This document shows positions 1 through 8,808 of a stretch of DNA of 64,000 nucleotides, piece by piece. The stretch comes from Bacillus pseudomycoides DSM 12442 (GTDB lineage Bacteria; Bacillota; Bacilli; Bacillales; Bacillaceae_G), in contig NZ_CM000745.1 of assembly GCF_000161455.1 (NCBI RefSeq), positions 455,880 through 519,879 on the forward strand, read 5' to 3'. The position numbers and the translations under genes are program-made. Below the pieces are notes generated by a model. It saw only the letters and a list, made by a program, of their open reading frames with translations. It searched no databases and was not told the origin of the DNA. Every line of letters begins with the position of its first letter. Within the stretch, counting starts at the first letter, position 1.

Positions 1-488
1 TTATTATGTTAACCGCTAGAGGAGAAGAAAGAGATCGAATTTTAGGATTAACAATGGGCGCGGATGATTATGTGACAAAGCCGTTTTCACCTCGTGAATT
101 AGTATTAAGGGTGCAAATTATATTAAGAAGAGGAAATCAAGCAACGATACAAGAGAAAGAACCTGTATCAGAAATGATAGAGTTCCTAGATTTGAAGATT
201 GATCCAACGAAAAGACGTGTATTTGTTTGTGGACATGAAATTGAGTTAACAGTGAAAGAATTTGAGGTACTTTATATAATGGCAAAACATCCAAAACAAG
301 TATTCTCACGATCTCAACTTCTTGAACAGATATGGAATTTTGAGTATGAAGGGTGCACAAATGCAGTAACTGTGTTAATGAGTCGTCTACGTGAAAAATT
401 GGAGAAGCATACAACAAAGAATCGTTGGATTCATACAGTTTGGGGCATAGGATATCGCTTTGAGCCAGATGGAGGAAATGAAACATGA
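1..488 (+). CDS. OmpR-family response regulator, C-terminal part (5' end outside window)
   Basis: This is the DNA-binding response regulator of the first two-component system; only about 162 codons are present because the gene begins before the window. The visible part starts near the end of the receiver domain, with the conserved switch region LTARGEE and the phosphorylation-site lysine context DDYVTKPFSPREL. A winged-helix OmpR/PhoB output domain follows, ending in the typical WGIGYRFEP. The phosphoacceptor aspartate lies outside the window. The stop codon overlaps the start of the downstream kinase gene (ATGA), so the two are translationally coupled. The target genes are unknown; the binary-toxin-like gene lies immediately after the kinase and is the obvious candidate, but this is inference. 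Confidence 0.93.
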   Translation, partial: IMLTARGEERDRILGLTMGADDYVTKPFSPRELVLRVQIILRRGNQATIQEKEPVSEMIEFLDLKIDPTKRRVFVCGHEIELTVKEFEVLYIMAKHPKQVFSRSQLLEQIWNFEYEGCTNAVTVLMSRLREKLEKHTTKNRWIHTVWGIGYRFEPDGGNET

Positions 489-1543
489 AGTTACGGAATC
501 AATTGTTATTGATGAATTTATTAAGCACGGGAATCATAGTAATTTCGATCTGGTATAGTGACAGAAGAATGTTACTTAGACCGGAACAAACACGGCTATT
601 AATAGGAATTGTGATGGTAGCGATGATTCTTTCAACGATTATTTACTGGTTAATGACACGTCCTATTATGAGATCTATTCAAAATTTAATTGCATTAACG
701 AAACAATTTAGTGATAGACACTTTGAAACGATGTATATAATCGGGAAAGAACCAGAAGAGTTTAAAGAATTAGCGACAGCTTTTCAACAAATGGCTAAAA
801 AATTAGAAGAAAGCTTTACTAAGTTAGAACAAGGAGAAAAAGCACGTACAGAACTAATTGCGAATATTTCCCATGATTTACGAACCCCTATGGCTAGCAT
901 ACAATTGATGATAGAAGCGTTACAAGATGGTTTAATTGAAGATCCTAATATGAAAATGCAGTATCTAACAACAATCCTAAACGAAATTCAAAGATTAAGT
1001 GGATTAATTAATAATTTGTTTGAGCTTTCTAAGCTAGAACTTGGACAAGGAGCCTTTCATCCCAGTTTAACACATGTGGACAGCATTCTATTAGAAGTAC
1101 TAGATTCCCATGCGATCTTATTGAAGGACAAAAATATCCATTTGCAATTGCACGTTTCGGATACATTGCCACGACTTTGGATTATGCCATGTAAAATAGT
1201 GCGGGTTATCAGTAATTTGTTACATAATGCGATTCGGCATTCCCCCACATTTGGAACAATCGAGTTAATTGTGGAGGAAAATAAACAAAAACAGCAAGTT
1301 ACATTCATTTTGCGTGATGAAGGGGAAGGGATTTCTTACGATGATCAATTACGTATATTTGAACGTTTTTTCAGAACAGATCCATCAAGAAGTTCACAAT
1401 CTGGAGGGTCTGGACTTGGACTCGCCATTGCAAAATCACTAGTTGAAATACACAAAGGAGAAATTGGTGTTCAAGATCGTTCGGATGGGAAACAGGGATG
1501 TGAATTTTGGTTTACTCTTCCCATTGCATCAGAAAAGAAATAA
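485..1543 (+). CDS. Sensor histidine kinase with a very short external loop
   Basis: This is the membrane histidine kinase paired with the overlapping OmpR regulator. Two membrane segments (about residues 7-23 and 37-57) are separated by only about 13 residues, so there is almost no extracytoplasmic sensor. A HAMP-like linker follows, then the dimerisation/phosphoacceptor box ISHDLRTP with His130, then an ATPase domain with the N box NLLHNAIRHS, the G1 box DEGEGIS and the G2 box GSGLGLAIA. Such short-loop kinases often sense within the membrane or through a partner protein; that is family knowledge and is not shown here. The 352-residue length suits a complete kinase. Confidence 0.93.
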   Translation: MKLRNQLLLMNLLSTGIIVISIWYSDRRMLLRPEQTRLLIGIVMVAMILSTIIYWLMTRPIMRSIQNLIALTKQFSDRHFETMYIIGKEPEEFKELATAFQQMAKKLEESFTKLEQGEKARTELIANISHDLRTPMASIQLMIEALQDGLIEDPNMKMQYLTTILNEIQRLSGLINNLFELSKLELGQGAFHPSLTHVDSILLEVLDSHAILLKDKNIHLQLHVSDTLPRLWIMPCKIVRVISNLLHNAIRHSPTFGTIELIVEENKQKQQVTFILRDEGEGISYDDQLRIFERFFRTDPSRSSQSGGSGLGLAIAKSLVEIHKGEIGVQDRSDGKQGCEFWFTLPIASEKK

Positions 1544-1657
1544 TACGGTTGAAAGACTTTTGTAACATTTATGAGAGAGAAATGAAAGATTTGTTAGCTA
1601 TGATGAAGTTAATCTTACTAGTAGATGTTCTAACTCATCTAGAAAACAAGGAGAAAA

Positions 1658-3967
1658 ATGACGATGAAGAAATTAAAACCAACACTTAGTGTATTAGGTA
1701 GTGTAACAATGGCACTGACTTTGGCATCCCCTGCGTTAGCTGAAACAACACCTGAACAAGACGGAAAAGTGGAAACTTTTAAAGAAAATAAAAATATGAA
1801 GGAAGGGCAAAATATTATCTATGATGGTTCTGAAAAAAAGGGAATCATAATTATGGAAGAGCCTCAGGAAAATAATGACTGGGATAATGATGGCATTCCT
1901 AATGATGTAGAAGAAAAAGGGTTTAAAATTGTATTTAATAAAAAGACAGGGAAAAATGAAGCCCAACCATGGGATCAACAGCAAGACTTTGGTGAAAAGA
2001 GATTTATAACAAATCCTAGGAGTGCAAACTCAGATGGAGATCCTTTTACAGATAGCTATGAAGTGGAGCATTATGGCAGTGATTCTGATGTAGATTTCAA
2101 TCCCATGATTGCGAATGTGCCAAATCTACAAATTGCTGTAAAACGCATCGATATTACTCCAGTTGCTAGTATTACAGATTCAAATGGTGAATCACGTACT
2201 AAGAGTTGGGAAAAAAGTTTATCGGTACAACATTCTTTTAATGTAGGTTTAGCTGGTGAAGCCGGTGCTGAGGGATCAGCAGCGGGTCCTGTACCTTCAG
2301 GAAAAGGATCGTTAAATGTGGGGTATGGTTATTCTAATACAAAAACAGAAACAGAAAGTATTTCTAATAGTTTTGATTGGTCAACAGCAACAACTGTTGA
2401 TTCAGCTAAAGCAGCAAATGTGCGCTTCCATCTAGAATATAAAAATACGGGTACAGCATCTGCTGGGGATGTTTCACCTCACTTTAACATTCGATTAGGA
2501 AATAAAATTATCAATACTGTAAAGGCAACACAAGACCGTTATAAGGCAAACTTGTTAACTACAGAAAAAGGTGGAAACAATAAAACTGAAATTCTAATGG
2601 ACAGTGTAGAAGGTCAAGCGGATGTGAAAATTTCCCTAACACTGGATGAATTAAAAGCAGTAGAACAAGGGGCACCTCTTTCTATTGAAGTATTGCCTAC
2701 TAGTACGATGAATGTGTATACAATGAAAGATGGGAAATTTGAAAATTTAGGAGATTGGGCGCATTTTGCGTCTAATGTAAATGCTTCTACTACATTAGTA
2801 GAAACAAATTTGGGTTCTATACCAAAATTTAGAGTGTATACACCAAAAAAGGATAAAACAAAACCTGCTAGCGTTGATCATAATCTTTCATTGGACGAAT
2901 TTTTTAAAAATAGCGGGATAGATAGTTATGCTTGGACAGCAAACGCTGTAGTAAATGGTCAGCTAAACAAAAATCTAGTTCGTTATGGTCCAAATCGTTC
3001 TCTTTTAGAACGAGGTGTGAACCTTGGTTTCTTTGATAACCGCGTACTACGACCAACTCTATCATATAGCAGTTATGATTATAGCAAGAAAAAGATTTAC
3101 GCATCGGTTATACCAGGTTTATTTAATATAAGTGAAGAAATCTTTGTTACGGTTAATAATAAAGAAGGTAAGCAACAAAAGGTAAAATTAGTTCGAAATA
3201 AGAATTCAAATGTGTATGAATCTAAAGAGAATGAACCTGTAGACTTAGCAGTAAACAAAAGAGCTCTTGGAGAAACCCCAGTTAAGTTTGAACTCAATGA
3301 TGTCCAAAATAATAAAACTGAAGTTTCTGTGCCTCTTGTTTCAAATAAAAGCTATCTAGAGGCTATCGATAAATTAGTAGTAGATAATTCCGGAGAACCT
3401 ATTCTAGAAGGAAAACAGTACTATTTGAAGACGAATGTTAACATACGTGAAGGTGTACAGGAGGATTGGCACATTGGTTTAAGCCAAACAATTAATGGGC
3501 GATATGTACACTTTTCACCTCAGTCCAATTGGGATAGATTGAGACTCGGTCCTATACAAAAAGCAATACATGGAGCAGACATTCAAGCAACACCAGTAAT
3601 GATAGAAAGAAAAGGACAGCCTAAACCAGGACAACCATTCAAAAAAGATGAAGAAGTGTTCCTTAAGTTTACTAACAGTAGTTATAGTGGTTACCAGTAT
3701 TTAAATATTGGAAATGGTTATGATTATAACTGGTTAGATACTGAAAACAATAGATCTTCTATTAAATTAGACAAGCTTCCTAATGAGAAGAGTTTCTATC
3801 TAAAATCTGATTCTACTTATATCACATTTAGACAAAATAATTGGACTGCTAGTGTCGCAGATAATGGTAGCGCCCCAGTTGTAGCTTCTAGTGAGTTTAT
3901 TTTAAAACCTGAGCATACAAATTCACCAGGTAATAACCATAAATGGGAATTAGAAAGCATTAAGTAA
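1658..3967 (+). CDS. Secreted PA/Vip1-like binary-toxin pore subunit lacking PA14
   Basis: This 769-residue protein resembles the translocation component of binary toxins (anthrax protective antigen, Vip1, iota Ib). It has a signal peptide (about 1-28, ending ASPALA), then a dual calcium-binding region (NDWDNDGIPNDVEEKG near 72-88 and NPRSANSDGDPFTDSYE near 119-135). A heptamerisation/pore domain follows, with a glycine-rich amphipathic stretch near 190-226 in the position of the PA membrane-insertion hairpin, and the conserved YKNTGTA near 261-267. It lacks the N-terminal PA14 domain and any furin-type RKKR site. After about residue 420 it no longer resembles PA; I see an Ig-like segment and a C-terminal region suggestive of a beta-trefoil or other binding fold. 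No enzymatic A subunit is nearby. AAGGAG precedes two possible ATG starts (1658 and 1664). Function as a toxin is inferred only. Confidence 0.82.
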   Translation: MTMKKLKPTLSVLGSVTMALTLASPALAETTPEQDGKVETFKENKNMKEGQNIIYDGSEKKGIIIMEEPQENNDWDNDGIPNDVEEKGFKIVFNKKTGKNEAQPWDQQQDFGEKRFITNPRSANSDGDPFTDSYEVEHYGSDSDVDFNPMIANVPNLQIAVKRIDITPVASITDSNGESRTKSWEKSLSVQHSFNVGLAGEAGAEGSAAGPVPSGKGSLNVGYGYSNTKTETESISNSFDWSTATTVDSAKAANVRFHLEYKNTGTASAGDVSPHFNIRLGNKIINTVKATQDRYKANLLTTEKGGNNKTEILMDSVEGQADVKISLTLDELKAVEQGAPLSIEVLPTSTMNVYTMKDGKFENLGDWAHFASNVNASTTLVETNLGSIPKFRVYTPKKDKTKPASVDHNLSLDEFFKNSGIDSYAWTANAVVNGQLNKNLVRYGPNRSLLERGVNLGFFDNRVLRPTLSYSSYDYSKKKIYASVIPGLFNISEEIFVTVNNKEGKQQKVKLVRNKNSNVYESKENEPVDLAVNKRALGETPVKFELNDVQNNKTEVSVPLVSNKSYLEAIDKLVVDNSGEPILEGKQYYLKTNVNIREGVQEDWHIGLSQTINGRYVHFSPQSNWDRLRLGPIQKAIHGADIQATPVMIERKGQPKPGQPFKKDEEVFLKFTNSSYSGYQYLNIGNGYDYNWLDTENNRSSIKLDKLPNEKSFYLKSDSTYITFRQNNWTASVADNGSAPVVASSEFILKPEHTNSPGNNHKWELESIK

Positions 3968-4063
3968 AGTAAGAGATTATAAGGCCGCAAGTATGGTTTT
4001 AGAAAACTTAGTGAGCTATGCATATTTGAAAGCTACGTGCGGTAACAATTAATAAAAGTTAAG

Positions 4064-4200
4064 TTTATCTCGTTATTTGCGCGGGCAGTAATACTCCTGC
4101 CTAAAAACAAAGAGTATTACTGCCCGTAAAATGCTAGTTGGTGAGGACTGATAATCAGTGGGAATGAAGAGTTTGCCACTGATTATCAGTCCTCACCTAT
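4064..4200 (+). repeat. bcr1-like intergenic repeat with two perfect hairpins
   Basis: This stretch fills most of the 350-bp gap after the toxin-like gene. It opens with TTTAT and a CTCGTTATTTGCGCGGGC start like the other bcr1-type repeats in the window. It contains two perfect inverted repeats: 15-bp arms at 4082-4096 and 4112-4126 with a 15-nt loop, and 22-bp arms at 4140-4161 and 4176-4197 with a 14-nt loop. There is no T-run directly after either stem, so terminator function is uncertain. No coding sequence is visible in the gap. Confidence 0.6.
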
Positions 4201-4323
4201 GAAATCTTACAAACCTGTCATCTTTATGTAAGGTTATTAGATAGTTCATTTATTATTTTAATGTGATAATAAAGGTATAAGAAATACCAGTAAATTTTTA
4301 GATATTATAGGAGAGTGTCAGTG

Positions 4324-4635
4324 ATGATTATAACAACAACTTCAACGATTCAAGGAAAAGAAATTATTGAGTATATCGATATTGTAAACGGTGAAGCGAT
4401 TATGGGTGCAAATATTGTACGTGATCTATTTGCTTCTGTTCGTGACGTTGTCGGTGGCCGTTCTGGTGCATATGAAAGTAAATTAAAAGAAGCACGTGAT
4501 ATTGCAATGGAAGAGATGAAAACTCTTGCGAAGCAAAAAGGTGCAAATGCAATTGTTGGTATTGATGTAGACTACGAAGTCGTTCGTGATGGAATGTTAA
4601 TGGTTGCTGTTAGTGGTACAGCTGTACGTGTATAA
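4324..4635 (+). CDS. YbjQ/UPF0145 family protein
   Basis: This small cytoplasmic protein (103 residues) belongs to the YbjQ (UPF0145, DUF74) family, proposed from structure to be a heavy-metal-binding-like fold that assembles into rings; its physiological role is unknown. The conserved family features visible are the opening TTTSTIQGKEI, GEAIMGANIVRDLFASVRD, the glycine-rich GGRSGAYE and the closing GANAIVGIDVDYE followed by VSGTAV. I chose the ATG because AGGAG at 4309-4313 lies 10 nt upstream; an in-frame GTG at 4315 is too close to it. The length matches B. cereus group homologues as I remember them. A terminator follows directly, so it is probably monocistronic. Confidence 0.93.
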   Translation: MIITTTSTIQGKEIIEYIDIVNGEAIMGANIVRDLFASVRDVVGGRSGAYESKLKEARDIAMEEMKTLAKQKGANAIVGIDVDYEVVRDGMLMVAVSGTAVRV

Positions 4636-4654
4636 AATAAAAAGTATAATTGCT

Positions 4655-4692
4655 AAAGTACCTTGTTAAGAGTGAGGTACTTTTTCTTTTTT
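4655..4692 (+). terminator. Intrinsic terminator after ybjQ-like gene
   Basis: AAAGTACC and GGTACTTT form the stem, followed directly by a T-rich run. Confidence 0.85.
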
Positions 4693-4857
4693 GTAAAATT
4701 AGAAAGGTGAAACACCTGAAAGGAAATAATATCTTATTTTCTTTAAGTTACTTTAGTGTTTTTTTGCACCGTTAATATTTCCAATTATGGTATATTTTTT
4801 AGCGGAAGAAGATGTTCAATTCATAATAAATATATTTTTAATAAAAAGGAGAATATT

Positions 4858-5127
4858 TTGTTAAAAAAAAGTGGGGTAACTACAAGTATATCGATTTTAA
4901 TACCAGTTTTATTGATCTTACTCATAGTTAACTTTATAAATGAAATTATTTTAACTGTATTTCAGGGGATTTCTCTTGTTTTACCTTTATTTCTTTGTCC
5001 TATTGGATTTATTTTAGCTATTTTTTCTTATAAAGTAGATAAAAATAATGGAGCAAAGATTGGGATCGTATTAAATGTGTTAGTATTCTTAATTCCTTTT
5101 ATTTTGCTGATACGGGGAACGATGTGA
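4858..5127 (+). CDS. Small membrane protein, unknown function
   Basis: This is a hydrophobic protein of about 89 residues with three probable membrane segments: the N-terminal SISILIPVLLILLIVNF region, a middle segment with VLPLFLCPIGFILAIF, and a C-terminal segment ending LIRGTM. A short charged loop (KVDKNNGAK) lies between the last two. I chose a TTG start because AAAGGAG sits about 7 nt before it and no in-frame ATG follows; a longer reading frame exists upstream but has no ribosome binding site. The arrangement recalls small DUF4190-like membrane proteins, but I do not recognise it with confidence. Confidence 0.55.
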   Translation: MLKKSGVTTSISILIPVLLILLIVNFINEIILTVFQGISLVLPLFLCPIGFILAIFSYKVDKNNGAKIGIVLNVLVFLIPFILLIRGTM

Positions 5128-5212
5128 TTTCTATTTTGGTTATATTTAAATAGAGTTACCTTCTCTAAAGGGGAAAAACGTAGAAAGATCTTTGATAATT
5201 TTTGAGGGATTC

Positions 5213-5263
5213 TGGTGCAAGAAATATATGTGGTATATTCTCTTTTATTATATCTTTGCACCA
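5213..5263. terminator. Inverted repeat between convergent genes
   Basis: TGGTGCAA (5213-5220) pairs with TTGCACCA (5256-5263), with a nearly matching AGA/TCT extension and an A/T-rich loop. It lies between the small membrane gene and the convergent EcsC-like gene, so it may terminate one or both, although no clean T-run is present. Confidence 0.45.
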
Positions 5264-5280
5264 GCCCGCCTTTTTAGACA

Positions 5281-6075
5281 CTATTTAGAAGTGTATTTCA
5301 TTCCTTCTAGTCTATCTAGTACCCTTCTTTTCTTATAAAGCATCTTACCTACTTCAGCAATTTCTTCAATCGTTTTTCGATTTAAATAAGCACCAAAAAT
5401 CATACCAGCAATGGGAATCATCTGAAATAGCTTCTTCCAACCGTAATTGTCACGATATACAGTAAACACTTCGCGCCATGATTTAATTTGGGACATACTG
5501 TCGTCGTGATTGACACGAGCATCAAAATGTTTTAATTCATGAAGAATGGTTTGTTTTCCTACAATATCAGACGAGGAAAATTGTAAGCATTTTACGATAA
5601 ATAATCTCTCTTGAATATCTTCAGGATTATAACCGTAGCAAATTGCAATTTCTTGCAGAATGTTTAGTGACATGCTTAAAACAGCTGGAATATCAATTGC
5701 TAGGGTGAAAATGCCACCAAAACCAGTTGTGGCCCCTTGTGCAGTTGCGACAGATTTTCTATTTTCGATAATTTTATCAACGATTGTATCCATCTCACTT
5801 AAAAGGGATTTTTGAACATCTGTTAAAGAAGCTGCGTTTTCAAATTTCTTTATTGTTGTTTGTGGATGAATTAAATATTTACTTCCAGAATTGAGATATT
5901 GAATGAGCTCATCTAGTAAAATATTAATTTTCTTATGGATAAACTTTGGAGTTAACTTATCAAGAATAGTAAATGGAATTTTCCCCCACTTTTCAAAGAA
6001 CCAAAGATCTTCCTGTTCTTTCTCCCATTTGTCAATGATTGCGATTTCCTGTAATAAAAGTTCTTTTGACTCCAT
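5281..6075 (-). CDS. EcsC family protein
   Basis: This 264-residue protein is related to EcsC, the third protein of the Bacillus Ecs locus, whose biochemical role is unclear. The central region carries the family signature: an alanine/glycine-rich helix (VATAQGATTGFGGIFTLAID) followed by IPAVLSMSLNILQEIAICYGY. The C-terminal part holds another hydrophobic stretch (MIPIAGMIFGAYLNRKTIEEIAE). It has no signal peptide and may associate peripherally with the membrane. No ecsA or ecsB lies beside it, so it is a stand-alone paralogue. Confidence 0.88.
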   Translation of the reverse strand: MESKELLLQEIAIIDKWEKEQEDLWFFEKWGKIPFTILDKLTPKFIHKKINILLDELIQYLNSGSKYLIHPQTTIKKFENAASLTDVQKSLLSEMDTIVDKIIENRKSVATAQGATTGFGGIFTLAIDIPAVLSMSLNILQEIAICYGYNPEDIQERLFIVKCLQFSSSDIVGKQTILHELKHFDARVNHDDSMSQIKSWREVFTVYRDNYGWKKLFQMIPIAGMIFGAYLNRKTIEEIAEVGKMLYKKRRVLDRLEGMKYTSK

Positions 6076-6436
6076 TTTTCGCCCTACTTTCTTATAACCG
6101 TGTCTTTCTATTTTACTGGGTATTTTTTGAATAATAAATAAAATTTAGCGTTTGTATTTATATTGGATGCTGTAAATAAGAAAAAAAGATAAGAGAACCG
6201 GCTTGAAGGAAGTATAGAATTAGATAACGTAATACAGCATTTCAGTTGGGATTTCTTGTGTAGGAAGTAGATATACGAGTACAATAAATATGTTAGTTTT
6301 ACTTAACTTTTAACATTTGAATAAGCTTAATTGATTTTTGTGAGGTATCCTTTTTTACTGATAAAGGGCTTAATCCATTTTTAGATATCAGTATTTTCTG
6401 TAAAAAAGAGACTTTAGTTCGAAAGTGGTGGATGAA
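6076..6436. other. Gap with no recognised content
   Basis: This is A/T-rich intergenic DNA between the divergent EcsC-like and ankyrin genes. I see no gene, strong hairpin or repeat. It presumably holds both promoters. Confidence 0.4.
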
Positions 6437-7126
6437 ATGAATATACTGTTTGAAGCAATTAAGAGTAAAAATCTTGAAAAAGTGATAGGAGCTATGCCAA
6501 AGGTGGATATAAATGAACAAGATCAGTTTGGAAGAACTTCTTTGCATTACGTAATTGTAAAAAAGGCTCCTATTGAAATATTCAAAGAATTACTAGCCTT
6601 CGGGGCGAAAACAGGCATAACAGATCGTTTACATGAGTCAGTACTTACTAAAGCAATTAAGTTTAATAATAAACAAGCTGTGAAGTGTTTAATCGAAAAT
6701 GGAGTGGAACTGAATCATTCAGCCGGGATAAAGAAAACTCCTTGGTTTTTAGCAAGACATAATCCTGAAATAGCAGATTTATTATTGGAAACAAAAGGAG
6801 CTATTCGACTGAAATTAACAGAAAGCGAACAAGCAATCATCGATGGTTGTTTGTATGGAGAATCTGCTGAAGTAAATGTTTATTTGACTCAATTAAATAC
6901 TCTGGAATTGTTACATGCTTTTGTATTACATTTTAATTGGGATGATGATTTACAGCTGATGAAAATGGTATTGCAACATGCTAATTGTCAGGAAATAACT
7001 GCTATTGAAATGTTTGATTTAGTAGATGGGGATTATTGGCTGAATCAGGGAGATAGTAGTGATGAAGAAAGGGAGTATGTAGATTTTGTACAACATCTTT
7101 TAAGGAGGTTTCCTAATATATTATAA
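6437..7126 (+). CDS. Ankyrin-repeat protein
   Basis: This cytoplasmic protein of about 230 residues has two to three recognisable ankyrin repeats in its N-terminal half: DQFGRTSLHYVI... near residues 30-60, then a repeat around TDRLHESVLTKAIKFNNKQA, and a weaker one around HSAGIKKTPWFLARHNPEI. The C-terminal half is acidic and has no recognised domain. The ATG is preceded by a weak GGTGG. Ankyrin repeats mediate protein contacts; the partner is unknown. It resembles the immunity or adaptor-type ankyrin proteins common in Bacillus only in a general way. Confidence 0.82.
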   Translation: MNILFEAIKSKNLEKVIGAMPKVDINEQDQFGRTSLHYVIVKKAPIEIFKELLAFGAKTGITDRLHESVLTKAIKFNNKQAVKCLIENGVELNHSAGIKKTPWFLARHNPEIADLLLETKGAIRLKLTESEQAIIDGCLYGESAEVNVYLTQLNTLELLHAFVLHFNWDDDLQLMKMVLQHANCQEITAIEMFDLVDGDYWLNQGDSSDEEREYVDFVQHLLRRFPNIL

Positions 7127-7203
7127 GCTATTTTTTCATATTGTGATCTTTGTATTAAGGAGATTATACAGAGTAATGGGCAATGAAAGTTAGGGGAATG
7201 ATT

Positions 7204-8808
7204 TTGAAGGTTAAAAAATTAAAATTACAGCCAAGAATTACATTGACGATTGGTACACTCATTTTCTTTGTTATTGTTTTAACGAGCTTTCTTTTTTACT
7301 ATATTGTATCTGAAACGGTGGAAGAGCAAATTGGTAAAAGGGCATTACACGTTGCAAAAACAGTTGCTGCCATACCTGAAATTCAAGAAGCATTTCAGAA
7401 AGAAAACCCATCTGCTATTATTCAACCAATTGTTGAGAAAATAAGAGTAGAAACAGATGCCGATTTTATCGTGGTAGGGAATAAAGATGGGATTCGTTAT
7501 GCGCATCCTTTGCGAGAGAGAATCGGAAAAGAGATGGTTGGTGGGGATAACGAGGGGGTTTTAACGGATGGGAAATCATATATTTCAAAAGCGACTGGGA
7601 CGTTAGGTCTTTCTTTACGTGGGAAAGTACCAATTCGTGATCAGACTAATCATATTATCGGTGTTGTATCTGTTGGTTTTTCTATGGAGGATATTCATGA
7701 AGTGGCAGAAGCATACGGTAAGAGAGTATTTTGGATTGCTATTGCTGGGTTAGTAATTGGAATATTTGGTTCTATATATTTAGCACGTAGTATAAAAAAA
7801 TTAATGTTTGGTTTTGAACCAGAAGAAATTTCCTCTCTATATGAGGAACATAGTGCTATCATCCAATCTGTACGGGAAGGAATTATGGTAATAGACAAAG
7901 AAGGTTGCATTCGTTTAGTCAATCAGGCGGCGTATGAAATTCTTTCTCTTGAAAAACATCAGACTATCATTGGGGATTCTATTTTGAAAATTATTCCGAA
8001 CTCCTCAATATTAGAAGTGCTCCGAACTGGAGAAGAGCAATTTGATCGATATTTAGATATAAGGGGACAAGCTGTTATTGTAAATCGATTACCTATTAAA
8101 GTAAACAATGTGGTAATGGGAGTCGTTTCTAGTTTTCGCTTGAAGTCAGAAATGGATCAGTTAACTGAAGAACTATCTCAAGCGAGGCGTTATACAGAAG
8201 CACTTCGAGCGCAGACACATGAGTATAACAATCTTTTGTATACGCTTTCGGGTCTTATCCAATTAGAGTCATATGATGAAGCATTGGAGCTTATTCATAA
8301 AGAGACTGCTGTATACCAAGACTTTGTTCAGTTTATTATGGAACGTATACAAAATCCGTGGCTAGGTGGAATTTTAATAGGATTTTATAATCGAGCTAGA
8401 GAATTGAAAATTGATTTTATTTTAGATCGCGAGAGTAGTTTGCAAAAGTTAGGTTCGCATATTGATAGTAATCATGTTGTTTCTATTGTAGGTAATTTAA
8501 TTACAAATGCATTTGAAGCAGTTGAATATAATCAGGGATATGAAAAGCAAGTTAGAATGTTTGTGACAGATATTGGAGAAGAGATTGTCATTGAAGTTGA
8601 AGACTCAGGTCTTGGGATTGATGATGAGGTAATTACATGTATATTTGATAAAGGCTTTTCGACAAAAGAAGGAGAAAAACGAGGTTATGGGTTAGCAAAG
8701 GTAAAAGAGTTAGTTGAAGATTTAAATGGGAGTATGGCGCTAGAAAAAGGGGAGCTAGGTGGTGCACTGTTTATAGTTGCATTGCCAAAGGAAAGAGGCG
8801 AATTGTAA
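7204..8808 (+). CDS. citS: CitA/DcuS-family sensor histidine kinase (CitS-like)
   Basis: This is a carboxylate-sensing kinase, probably for citrate. It has an N-terminal membrane segment, an extracytoplasmic sPDC/PAS sensor with the family motif VGGDNEG, a second membrane segment, a cytoplasmic PAS domain (IIQSVREGIMVIDKEG), the Spo0B-type helical box AQTHEYNNLLYTLSGL with the phosphoacceptor His, and an HATPase_c domain (N box VGNLITNAFEAVE, G2 RGYGLAKVKE). TTG 7204 has AGGGGA at a good distance, but in-frame ATGs at 7183 and 7198 are possible starts. The stop overlaps the regulator start. The citrate assignment rests on the convergent citrate transporter. Confidence 0.87.
   Translation: MKVKKLKLQPRITLTIGTLIFFVIVLTSFLFYYIVSETVEEQIGKRALHVAKTVAAIPEIQEAFQKENPSAIIQPIVEKIRVETDADFIVVGNKDGIRYAHPLRERIGKEMVGGDNEGVLTDGKSYISKATGTLGLSLRGKVPIRDQTNHIIGVVSVGFSMEDIHEVAEAYGKRVFWIAIAGLVIGIFGSIYLARSIKKLMFGFEPEEISSLYEEHSAIIQSVREGIMVIDKEGCIRLVNQAAYEILSLEKHQTIIGDSILKIIPNSSILEVLRTGEEQFDRYLDIRGQAVIVNRLPIKVNNVVMGVVSSFRLKSEMDQLTEELSQARRYTEALRAQTHEYNNLLYTLSGLIQLESYDEALELIHKETAVYQDFVQFIMERIQNPWLGGILIGFYNRARELKIDFILDRESSLQKLGSHIDSNHVVSIVGNLITNAFEAVEYNQGYEKQVRMFVTDIGEEIVIEVEDSGLGIDDEVITCIFDKGFSTKEGEKRGYGLAKVKELVEDLNGSMALEKGELGGALFIVALPKERGEL

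Noticed and set aside
1507..1689. Short plus-strand reading frame overlapping the kinase end and toxin start
   Set aside because: It has no ribosome site, overlaps two well-supported genes and encodes no recognisable motif.
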